From contig CM059972.1 of NCBI GenBank assembly GCA_030490835.1, positions 57,083,563-57,147,562 of the forward strand: DNA of 64,000 nt, in the 5' to 3' direction. The position numbers and the translations under genes are program-made. Source of the stretch: Annona cherimola. Its lineage: Eukaryota; Streptophyta; Magnoliopsida; Magnoliales; Annonaceae. The notes beneath the pieces were generated by a model. It did not search any database and had not been told where the DNA came from. It saw only the letters and a program-made list of their open reading frames with translations. Positions 35,846 through 45,008 of this stretch are shown piece by piece (position 1 is the stretch's first letter; each line of letters begins with the position of its first letter).

Positions 35846-37546
35846 TGTTGGTCCCGAGTTTATGACAATAACCCAAGAGGGGAAGGATGAATTGGGTATT
35901 TTAAAATTTTTACTTAAACAGAAACTTCCCCCTGCTTAGTTTAATCCTCTTAATGAAACAAGCAGAGAATATGGAGAGAAATAAAGTAATAAAAGTAGTT
36001 GAGCAAGCCACAACAATAGACATGATTTTTATAGTGGTTCGGGTAACCTTCCCTACTTCACTCTTCCAAGCTCACACCTGTTGTGACTTAGGTTCACTAA
36101 TGTATTGTCAAATACAACTAGAGTAGCAGCTCTCTTCTAAATTCTAGCTGTAGGGAGCTTGCACAAACACAGCACAAGTACGTGACGAGTCACACTCAAG
36201 TCACAACACTACTTTGCCTTCACTTGGTTCCGATTTCCAATATCGAACCAAGTGTCAAATACAAGTAATGAATCAGATAAAGAAAACTACACTTTATAAG
36301 TTATGTAGGCAGATTTCGACTCGTGGAAGAACTTGTTGAGAGAATGATTTGATCAGCAGTGTCTCTTTCAGCAAGTTGAAGCAAATCTCTTCACTAGAAG
36401 TTGGTGTAGATAATTTAATGCTTAGAGAGGGTGGAAGGTGAACACAATGAATGTTTCTCTAACCTTTAGCACGTCCTCTTGAATGATCTTTTATAATGGT
36501 GGAGTAAATTCGAACGTTTGGTGGTAAGCGGCGCGCATTTAATGCGCCAACATTCGAATTTTTTCGACCGTTGCGAACCAAGTCGCATGTTAAGTCGACT
36601 TTGGATGCAACTTCACCCAAGTCGCAGACTGGAGTCGACTTCGGTTGTGACTTCGGCCTCCAGCAAGGTTTTAAGTTCCATTTTAGGTCGACTTGGTCTT
36701 GGACTTGACCCAAGTCGCAGGTGAGGTCGACTTCGGGTGCGACTTCACTTTCTGTATGCATATTTTGGAACTTGAATTCTTTTGAAAGTGATCCTTAATG
36801 CTTGTTATTCATCTCATATCTTGTTCTTCCCAATATGCCCTTGATCTTAAGTGCTTGATCTTAGAACTTGGCATGTTCATCTTCTTTTGAAAGTTTTATC
36901 TTCATGGCCTTGATCTTAAAATGATTTTCCTTCCTTGAGTTTGTAGTCCAAAGATGTAGTCAATGATCTTCCCTTTAATAATATACCAGCTTGAATAATT
37001 CTGTCATGAATATTTGCTTGTATGGACTGTCTTGGTCTTCAGCTTAACTCAAGTTGGATGCCTGGGTCAACTTGAGGTTCAACTTCACTCAAGTCGCATT
37101 GCGGAGTCGACTTGGGAATGCGACTTCACCCAAGTCGCATGTGGAGTCGACTTCAACTGCGACTTCACCTGTCTCCTAGCCCAATTTCAACGTTGGAAGG
37201 AATTGATCTCCTGAAGTCGATAGTGGAGTCGACTTGGGTCTGCGACTTCACCTAAGTCGCAGGTGGAGTCGATTTCAACTGTGACTTCGCCTGTCCTTGT
37301 GCCCAAATTCAGCACTAGAAAGTTTTTCCCATTTGTAGTCGATCTTGAGGTCAACTTGGGTATCGACTTCGCTCAAGTCGATGACTAAGTCAACTTGGCC
37401 TTGAGACTTGGTCTTCTATGTTCTGAATTCTAAGTTTTTATCCTTTAATCAAGTTCAACAACCACATTAGTACCCAAAATATTTTCAAATTGAGTTGTTA
37501 ATCATCAAAAACATGGATTGTGCTTAATTTGCCTTTGATTCCAACA
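35846..37546 (-). mobile_element. 5' LTR of the Copia element (1701 bp)
   Basis: On the minus strand it starts TGTTGGAATCAAAGG at 37546 and ends ACTCGGGACCAACA at 35846. It contains the GTCGAC hairpin array (37400-36575), a block with GCATTAAATGCGCGCC (near 36535), a TATAAAAG box on the minus strand near 36490, and TAGTGGTTCGGG-type words toward the end. It matches the solo LTRs at 4537-6155 and 21925-23544, so solo copies of this family are present on both sides of the full element. The first bases right of it (GCCTC, 37547-37551) would be half of the target-site duplication; the partner was deleted. Confidence 0.92.
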
Positions 37547-37884
37547 GCCTCGAATTGTCTAAATAGAGCACAAACGTCGCAAGGGCGCGGAAAGACTGCA
37601 CAGCCAAGGTTAATAAATCCGAACGGCGTCACAAGAACAAGAGGAGAAAGTGATTACATGTATGGTTTATATTTTAGGAAATTCAACAATAACTTTGTTT
37701 GATTCAGGTGCTAGCCATTCATTCATTGCCTGCCAATATGTAACTACGCATGCACTATCAGTAGAGGAAACAACAAGGTAATTCATGTAGAATCCCCAGT
37801 CTAGAGATTAGCCAGCTCTAGCCAAGTATGTAAGGCATGTCCAATCAGGATAGGGTCAATGATTTTAGAAGCCGACCTGATCCT
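37547..37884 (+). pseudogene. Chromovirus gag end and start of protease
   Basis: This is host-element sequence between the Copia LTR and the next insertion. It reads SQGRGKTAQPRL (gag tail), then, after a frame change, VYILGNSTITLFDSGASHSF with the aspartic protease DSGA at 37701-37712. It continues in other frames as CPIRIGSMILEADLILLP up to the insertion at 37890. Joined to 47549, it reads on into the C-terminal part of the protease domain (MTEFDVILSMDWL), so the insertion split one gene. Several stops and frameshifts are present. Most of gag upstream is deleted. Confidence 0.82.
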
Positions 37885-38159
37885 ATTACTGATAATTGGA
37901 AATTAGTAATATATTTTGGGGGCATTTTATACCAATGTGGTAGGTAATTAATTGAATTTCATGTGAAATTTACTCTAAAATGTGGTTTTGTAACATTTGG
38001 GCATTAAATATTAATTTCAAGTTATTTATATAATTTTTGTGATTTTTTAACTTGAAATTATATTTTTTTCCCATAAAATCAAATGGATTTGAATTAATTT
38101 CATATTGGTGACCCATTTATTAATTTCATCAATTAATTATTTAAATATTTTTATGCAGA

Positions 38160-39330
38160 TCATACAAATTCCAGAAGTGGGGCCCACCAGAGATTTCAGA
38201 AATCATGCAACGATCCAGCTTATGCAGCGTCCAAACTTCTGGTGGGACTCAGTAGAAAATCACGTGATTAGCATATGTGAAATAAATCCAGCCGTTGAAA
38301 TTCATGTAGCACCGTCCAGCATATGCAAGATCCTGACCGTCCAGATTTTCTCCAACGATCCAGATTTTTTTTACACCGCCCAAAGCTGCATCAGAACCGT
38401 CCATTTATTTCAACAATGCCATCCAGCCGTTCATTTCAATTAGATCCAAACGTCCAGCAGGCTGTCCAATCTAAACCGTCCAAAATTCAGCATACACCAT
38501 TCCACCGTTCAGCTACTGCCTAAGAAAAATCTCATCCGTCCATATATCCAGCAATCATCCGCCGTCCATCTATTACAAGCAGCATTCTGCCGTCCATTTA
38601 ATCGGTGGCCAGCAGCAACGTATAATTCCAATCGTTAAACCCCATGCTAGCCGTTGATTAACTCATGTTGTCCAAAATTTTCACCCAAGCATTCAAATTA
38701 ATCCAAGCAGTCCAGAAATTCACATGGGCCCCATAATCTACCCGTCTAGATTTTATTAATCCTAGATCGTCCAAGATGATCATGCCGTCCAGAAATTCAC
38801 ATGGGGCCTGCCACTTAAATCATGTCTATTAATCCATGATCATCAACGTCCAGATTTTCCAAGCAATGCAGATCATGCAAATTACCCAAGGAAATAATCT
38901 CAACCGCCCTTCACAAGCCATGCAACATCTAAAGCAGTGGGTCCCACATAAAAATAAATTAGTGCAAGCCATCAATTCAATCAACACTATCCAATTTCAG
39001 CAAATCAGCAGATCCAAGTTGCCCGTGCAAAAATCATGCAATGTCCAGATCAGATGTTGATCCAAGCTTCCAGAAAAGATCAGAACAGTCCAAACATTGA
39101 TTAGCATGCAAATCATCGGCCTGAAATGCAACGGCAATGTAGCACCCGTCAAGATTTTGGTTGCTAGCCTCCTAATCCATCTCTATCGTCAATCTCCAAC
39201 TGGAAAATTCAGCATGCCTTGATAAATCTAAGCCGTGCAAGTCTCCATCAACACGCTATTACACGCAATCCAGGATAAGCACAAGCTCCAGCCGCAAAAC
39301 CCATTACGCAAGATGTCCACAAATAGCCGT
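38160..39330 (+). repeat. CCGTCC-rich stretch in U3 of the gag-only element
   Basis: CCGTCC or close forms (CCGTCCA, CCATCCAGCC, ACGTCCAG) recur well over a dozen times, for example near 38311, 38337, 38397, 38475, 38537, 38567 and 38590. The stretch is clearly less AT-rich than its surroundings. The 3' LTR keeps the same stretch (45280-46450), with several CCGTCC changed to CCATCC. No fixed period is apparent. Confidence 0.6.
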
Positions 39331-39427
39331 CTAGAAATTGGGGCCCACCTATTACACAACCGAATCCAACGCAAATTCAAATTGTGTTCGGGAGTCTGCG
39401 GCCCACCTATGCGCACTTATGGATGGA

Positions 39428-39434
39428 TATAAAA
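39428..39434 (+). promoter_or_regulatory. TATA box of the gag-only element LTR
   Basis: GGATATAAAAGAGG. The same box is at 46550-46556 in the 3' LTR. Transcription would start about 30 bp downstream, near 39465, followed by a purine-rich leader (AGAGAGAAAAAATTTAGAGA). Confidence 0.65.
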
Positions 39435-39758
39435 GAGGGAACGAGCAAACAGCAGGAAGAAAAAATTCCAGTGAGGAGAATTTGGCCAGCGAGCAACACT
39501 TTGAGGGCAGATTTTCCACGCGGAAATTTAAGAGAGAAAAAATTTAGAGAGAGAAAGGAGTAGAGCACCCATAGAGGCGAACTGGCGAGTTGCGTGGAAC
39601 GACCGACACACCATCGAGGCTTTAAACCAATAAGCTTTCCTATCTTTTCCCTTTTTAATTTTAATTATCTTGTTTAAAATGGATTTGGATTTTCATTTTA
39701 TTTTGGACTTAAACATGTTTGGCTAAACCCTAAATCTAGGGTTTAGGATGTAGCATGC

Positions 39759-39828
39759 GTCTAATGTAGCGTGGTGTGGGTCGTCTAATGTAGCGTGGTG
39801 TGGGTCGTCTAATGTAGCGTGGTGTGGG
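39759..39828 (+). repeat. Three 24-bp tandem repeats unique to the 5' LTR
   Basis: The unit GTCTAATGTAGCGTGGTGTG plus GGTC starts at 39759, 39783 and 39807. The 3' LTR has only one unit (GTACAATGTAGCGTGGTGTG, near 46885). The two LTRs are identical at insertion, so the change happened afterwards. Confidence 0.9.
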
Positions 39829-40470
39829 TTTTTAATTTTTTATGGTGGATATTATTGTTAATTTAATATCTTGTGATTTTAATGCTTGCTTTGTACATTG
39901 GCCCGTACTTTAGCATAATTCCATATATTAGGTGATGGAACCGAGAGGTGGAAACCTAATATACGATAATCAAGATATTAAACCTGAAAATCTATGACCA
40001 TGAGAATAGGCATGATGACCTTGAGGAATTTCATGAACAAACCACAGAACTTAATCGATTCTAATTAACTTAATCCCATGAGAATAGGTGGTTAAGAAAA
40101 TTAGGGCGTACCTTGTAGGTTTCAAGAGAAAGTGCAAGGATAAATTAGGTTTTGTTCTCCTTTAACAAATAATATCCAAATTAAATAATTATACTACTGC
40201 CCGTTGCAAAAGACACATGTGAAATCCTAGACCCTAAGTACTCGCACTCTCATTTTCTCTACTTGTTCTAATTTGTAATTTTCTCTTCCCATTTTTCTAT
40301 TTATTTTCCATTTTATTTTCAATATTCTCTTCCCACATTTTTATTCCATTTTATATTCGACACGAAAGCGTTTAAAAGCAAAATTTATAGTCCTGAATTC
40401 CCTGTGGATCGATAATTTACATACTACAATCTACGACCTGCACTTGCGGTGAGATTGCGAACAAGTATTT

Positions 40471-40488
40471 TGGCACCGTTGCCCGGGA
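40471..40488 (+). other. Primer-binding site, Asp-tRNA type
   Basis: TGGCACCGTTGCCCGGGA lies seven bases after the 5' LTR end. It differs at only a few bases from TGGCGCCGTTGCCGGGGA, the Asp-tRNA site known from Athila elements. It fixes both strand and LTR edge. Confidence 0.85.
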
Positions 40489-40733
40489 ATTCAGCGTTAC
40501 TTTAAATTTTGTTTTTAGATACTTTCTTTGTTTTTTTCCTTTCTCTATTTTTTCTTTTTTTTACTTTCTGTCTTTTGTCTCTATCTATTTTATTTTATTT
40601 TATTTTATTTTTTATTTTATTTTATTTATTTTATTTTTTATTTTTATTTTGTAATTTTATTTATTTATTCTTTCTTTTTCATCTCTTGTTCTTATTTGTT
40701 TTTATTTTTCTGAATTGGTTAGTTAATCTTTGT
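40489..40733 (+). repeat. Untranslated leader with a TTTTA-type microsatellite
   Basis: Pyrimidine- and T-rich leader between the primer site and gag. About 40585-40665 is a run of TTTTA-like units. A reading frame opening at 40509 covers it and yields a hydrophobic Phe/Leu-rich stretch; I take that to be a translation of the simple repeat rather than a membrane protein, because the recognisable gag begins after it. Confidence 0.7.
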
Positions 40734-42160
40734 ATGCACCCACATACTCGAAACTTTGCAAAACAACTAGCTGAAAAACTCTTTGTTGTTGACCTCGAGA
40801 TTGAACGTTCTTTTAGGAGAAGAATTCATGATTACAAGCAGCAACAATTTTCTCAAGACACTATGACGGAACGCAACAATCCAAACCCGCCACATCAAGA
40901 GCAGGAGGAAGGCCAGTTTGCGAACAACGCTCCTCCAAGAAGGGTAACTCTTAGTGATCGGAACTACCCAAACCCTTGAGGATTTTGATCATGCATAGTG
41001 GAACCAGAAATTGATGCAAGAAGCTTTGAACTGAATCCCGGGCTTATTCGGATGGTTCAACAGGACCAGTTTGCAGGACTACTCTCTGAAAATCTGACTG
41101 TACACATCACTAAGTTTCTGCAACTGTGTAACACAATCAGAGTACAAAATATCCCACGCGAGGTAATTCGTCTTCAGCTTTTCTCATTTTCTCTTCGTGA
41201 TAAGGCAAGCGAGTGGTTCTATTCTATGCCACTCGACACTTTCAATACATGGGATGAGCTCTCTACTGCTTTCCTGGAGAAATTCTTTCCACCCACTAAA
41301 ACTAGGAAAATCCGGGACGAAATCAATCAGTTCATCCAAAAAGATGGCGAAACTCTATATGATGCGTGGGAGAGAATGAAAGATTTATAGCGTAAGTGTC
41401 CACATCATGGCATCTCGCAGGGTAACATTATTGAAAATTTTTTCAATGGACTCGATCGACCTCACCGAAGCGCAGTCAATTCAGCCGCTGGTGGCCGATT
41501 CATGCGATTCACTGACGAGGAGGCTGTCAAACTCCTCGATGACTTGGCTCTTTATGATTCTCAATACGGTGACACCCGTGGACCCTCTCGGCGAGGTAAT
41601 GTATATGATATCAAATCCATAAATTCTCTTCATGCTAAACTTGATCAACTTTTACAGCAAAAGAAGCAGGAACCCATAGACCAGAATGCATATTCTTCTC
41701 AATAAATTTCATGTGAGATCTGTGGAGCTTCGCACTACACACGTCTGAGTGTAGTTTTGCCAGCAAGGACACCAGAAGCGAGCAGGCCAATGAATTCAAC
41801 AACTAGTACGATACTCGCACTTATGGTAATGCTTACTCGAATACTTACAACCCTGGATGGAGGAACCACCCCAATTTCTCTTGGGCAAACCAGTCAAATA
41901 CCCAAAACTATGCTCAAAATAATAAGCCATCTGATTTCCTAAGAAGACCACTGAACCCTCCCTCATACCAAACTCAGCCCACGCTACTTACACCACCTCA
42001 AGCACAATCTTCTGATCCTTTAACTGACAAACTACTTGAAGAAATGAGCCAAATGAAAACCCATATTAAACTACTTGAAAACCAAATTGCCTAACATGCA
42101 GCTACCACATCCCATAGAGACCAGGGAAAACTTCCTAGCCAACCCGAAGTAAACCCTAGG
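40734..42160 (+). pseudogene. Athila-like gag, broken by stops and a frameshift
   Basis: From the ATG at 40734 the frame reads a basic N-terminus (MHPHTRNFAKQLAEKL), then, after a TGA at 40977, the retrotransposon-gag domain: NPGLIRMVQQDQFAGLLSEN, LQLFSFSLRDKASEWFYSMP, TWDELSTAFLEKFFPPTKTR and DGETLYDAWERMKDL. A TAG at 41388 interrupts it; the same frame continues with KCPHHGISQGN and FTDEEAVKLLDDLALYDSQY to a TAA at 41703, then CEICGASH, a zinc-knuckle start whose last Cys is not seen. After a frameshift near 41750 come NTYNPGWR, NFSWANQSNTQNYAQNNKP and a coiled-coil-like LLEEMSQMKTHIKLLENQI. The start at 40734 is chosen because upstream codons are simple repeat. Confidence 0.88.
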
Positions 42161-42166
42161 GAACAA

Positions 42167-43351
42167 GTGCAGGCAGTTACCTTATGGAGTGGAAAGCAGC
42201 TCGACCCACCTCAACCACCTCAAATTGACATTGAAAAGGAGGCCGAGCAGGAACATAAGCAAGAAGAGGAGCCACAACCCCAACCAGTGGTGGAGAAACT
42301 GTACGTCCCACCACCTCCTTACAAGCCTCCTCTTCCCTTCCCGCAAAGGCAAAGACAAGCAAAACTTCCAAAGCAGTTCGAGAAATTTATTTCAACACTC
42401 AAGAACCTATCAATCAGTGTATCATTTCTTGACATGATCTCTCAGATGCCAACTTATGCAAAATTCCTAAAGGAAATGTTGTCCAACAAAAGAAAGCTCG
42501 AGGAGCATGGAACCATTGCACTTACTGAGGAGTGCAGCGCCATCTTGTAGAACAAGCTACCTGAAAAGCTAAAGGATCCTGGGAGCTTCTCTATTCCTTG
42601 TGCTCTAGGGAATTTCCAAATTAGCAAGGCGTTATTTGATCTTGGAGCCAGTGTAAGTCTGATCCCTCTCTCCATCTGTAAAAAGTTGAACATCGGCGAT
42701 CCAAAACCAACTTCTATGTCTCTCTAACTGGGCGATCGATCAATGAAATTTCCAGTTGGCATTCTTGAAGTTGTTCCCTTGAAAATCGGCAAGCTGTGCA
42801 TCCCAGTTGACTTTGTAGTCCTCGACATGGAGGAGGATCGCCAAATTCCAATCATTCTTGGATGACCTTTCTTAGCCATTGCTGGAGCCATCATAGACAT
42901 CAAGAATGGTTAACTTTCTCTGACAGTTGGAGATGAGAAAATGGAATTCAACCTCTTCTCGGCCATGAAAAACCCCTCTCTTGATAACTCTTGTTTACGG
43001 GTTGACGTTGTCAATGAGTCAACAGACAAAGAAATTTCAAGTAACCTAACTCAGACCTACACAAGTAAAGGAGAAGCTGCGGAAGACTTGAATCAACAAG
43101 TTGCTAAAATGGTGGCAACATCTGAAAGCGGGATATCAAAACAACAAAAATCTGATGAACAAAAGAGGAAAGCTGACAAACTGGTAACTATTCATTCTCC
43201 TTCTTGTCGTTCTTTTAAAACTAATTGCAGCGGTTCATTGGCAGAAAAAGTTCTCAAGCAAATATGGAGGCCAATTCAAAGAATGACGAATGTGAGAAAA
43301 TCTAGAGGCAAGAAAAAGAATCACGGAAATGCAAAAGTTGGAGTTAGTTAA
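42167..43351 (+). pseudogene. Athila-like gag tail and aspartic protease, broken
   Basis: A Pro-rich segment (VEKLYVPPPPYKPPLPFPQR) leads to FEKFISTLKNLSISVSFLDM and MPTYAKFLKEMLSNKRKLEE, the conserved region ahead of the protease. The protease reads DPGSFSIPCALGNFQISKAL, FDLGASVSLIPLSICKKL (active-site DLGA, usual in this lineage) and EEDRQIPIILG followed by PFLAIAGAIIDI. Stops occur at about 42548, 42725, 42863 and 42912. The last part (42941-43351) is an open 136-codon tail rich in Ser, Lys and Glu. There is no linker into a reverse transcriptase: the frame ends at 43351, followed by a hairpin, a T-run and untranslated sequence. The protease would process Gag. Confidence 0.85.
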
Positions 43352-45008
43352 CATCAGATAATCAAACTGCAGTCGGGCTGATGACTTTAAACCAAGCGCT
43401 TTTCGGGAGGCAACCCGAACTTTTTTTTTCTTTCAGGGAAGTTTTAGTTTTATTTTTTTTCTTTTAGTTTCTTTTTAGAATTTTGATACATTTTAATTTT
43501 GAGCTTTTTGATTATTTTCAGAGCCTACTTGGAAGGAAGCACCATGGGATGAAATTTCAGTTCAACTCGCCAAAATCGGGAAGTAAACATCTCACATTTT
43601 TACAATTACTCCATTTATTTTGATGACATGATTTTCATTGAGGACAATGTCAATTTCAAGTGTGGGGGTGAATGCGTTGTATTAATTTTCTCTAAATATT
43701 TCTTTCACTACCCTGATGATTATTTTTTTTCATTTTTTGTCATATTTTGAAAAAAAAAAATTTTGAACATTTTGTGTAATTCTTGCATAAAATGTGATAT
43801 TAGACCCCACTTTGAACTCTTATATGTCTTAAAAGCAAACCATGCTTAGAATTTCAAAATATTTGAGTTAGGGAAAGTTGAACCTTAATGAGATATTAAA
43901 TTTGTTTTTGAGCATGTACTTGTTGAAAATACTTAAATTTTTGTCCCGAATCACTTGATGAAACTGATATACCTAGGAACTGATCTTGTTTTCTTTCAAA
44001 ATTAGAATAATCCTCACTAATTTATCAAAGATTTTTCTAATACACACAATTGTCATTTGAGATGGTAGTTTTTCCCATATACGTAAAAATTTTATTTTGG
44101 TTGAAGAAATTTTCAAAGCCAAAACTCTATTTAACCAATTTATGGACATGATTAAGGCATTTTTTATGAATCTTTGAAAGTATAACAGTTGTGTACCGCC
44201 ATTGAGCCTAGACTTAAATTTTTTCTAAACCTGAATTCCCACTTAGTTGAACCAACTTTGAAATTGGATTCTGAGCTGAAAAATGAAACGGGAATAAGGT
44301 CTAATTTCCTGACTGTGCAAATAATGAAAATGACTTCCTAGATATCCTGAAATATGGTGAGGAAAATTATTGCCGGACTTGGTAAAAAAAATTGCTAACC
44401 AAGGGTAAGAACAGGCTTGAAAGAGAATGAAAGCACTAAGTGTGGGGGTACCATTATTTCCTGTTGTAAAATGAGGCTCAAGTCTTGTGGAGATGGTTCA
44501 ATTTTTGAAAATTTTTGAAATTTTATTTCTTGTGCCAAACCGAACCGTTGTCCTACTAAGTCCTTATGATCTTATGAATTGGCTAATTGAGTTGGTAGAG
44601 GAAATTTAAATGTAAAAATTTGAGGAGATGTATATGAGGTAATTTAACTGATATTTTCTGCATTACTACCATGACTTGAAATATTAAATGTGTGTATTGA
44701 ATAACCAAATAAATGGAGAAGATATATGATAATCAAGAGTTTATTGCGGGAGTTTTTGAACTCTTAATGATTGAAAGCAGAGGAGGTGACAGGGTGTACA
44801 GTATTAGTCATATGAGAAGGGATTGTTGACCGAGATTTTCAAGGAGTGTCATGTTTCAAAAATTTTTAGTTTAATACTTTCATTAGTTTTGATGATTGGC
44901 TAAACATTTATTTTCATTTTTTGCTCAAAGTTTTGAAATTTTGCAATCTGTTCTTGAATTCCTTTATATTTTTTTGAGAACAAGCAAAAGTTCAAGTGTG
45001 AGGGTATT
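43352..45008 (+). other. Untranslated 3' region of the gag-only element
   Basis: No coding domain is visible in any frame. It contains a hairpin plus T-run (43402-43429) and three copies of a polypurine-like motif, AAGTGTGGGGGT at 43658-43669 and 44438-44449 and AAGTGTGAGGGT at 44994-45005. The last is three bases from the 3' LTR and is the likely functional polypurine tract. A pol region would be expected here in an autonomous Athila element. Confidence 0.75.
43402..43419 (+). terminator. Hairpin followed by a T-run after the protease frame
   Basis: TTCGGG-AGGCAA-CCCGAA is a perfect 6-bp stem, followed by C and nine T. The neighbouring words (AAGCGCTTTTCGGGAGGCAA) are, to my knowledge, a recurring motif downstream of gag-protease in Athila/Tat-like plant elements. 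It looks like a bacterial terminator in form, but in this setting a role in RNA structure or 3'-end control is more plausible. The function is not established by the sequence. Confidence 0.45.

Larger units (their letters stand above)
31371..37546 (-). mobile_element. SIRE-like Copia element, minus strand, 3' half deleted
   Basis: On the minus strand the order is 5' LTR (37546-35846), iMet-type primer site (35843-35831), gag, protease, integrase, reverse transcriptase, then an abrupt stop at 31371. That order (integrase before reverse transcriptase) defines Ty1/Copia. Gag and integrase sequence look closest to the SIRE/Maximus lineage. RNase H, any later region, the polypurine tract and the 3' LTR are missing. 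The left edge joins directly to 5' LTR sequence of the host chromovirus at 31370, so one deletion took both the Copia 3' half and host sequence. The right edge abuts chromovirus gag at 37547. Frameshifts and stops throughout show that it is dead. Confidence 0.9.
37890..40463 (+). mobile_element. 5' LTR of the gag-only Athila-like element (2574 bp)
   Basis: Starts TGATAATTGGAAATTAG and ends GAGATTGCGAACA. U3 holds a long stretch rich in CCGTCC and CCAGC words (38160-39330). A TATA box TATAAAA is at 39428-39434, and a 24-bp triple repeat is at 39759-39828. By eye there are roughly ten differences from the 3' LTR in the first 240 bp, so the element is not recent. It is about 39 bp longer than the 3' LTR, largely because of the 24-bp repeat. 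The frames at 38105-38443 and 38836-39060 lie in LTR sequence and are not genes. Confidence 0.92.

Noticed and set aside
38105..38443. 112-codon frame present twice (also 45226-45564)
   Set aside because: The two are the same part of the two LTRs of one element; duplication is explained by LTR identity and there is no domain match.
40509..40733. Hydrophobic Phe/Leu/Tyr-rich start that might be a membrane protein
   Set aside because: It is encoded by a TTTTA-type simple repeat in the untranslated leader; recognisable gag starts after it.
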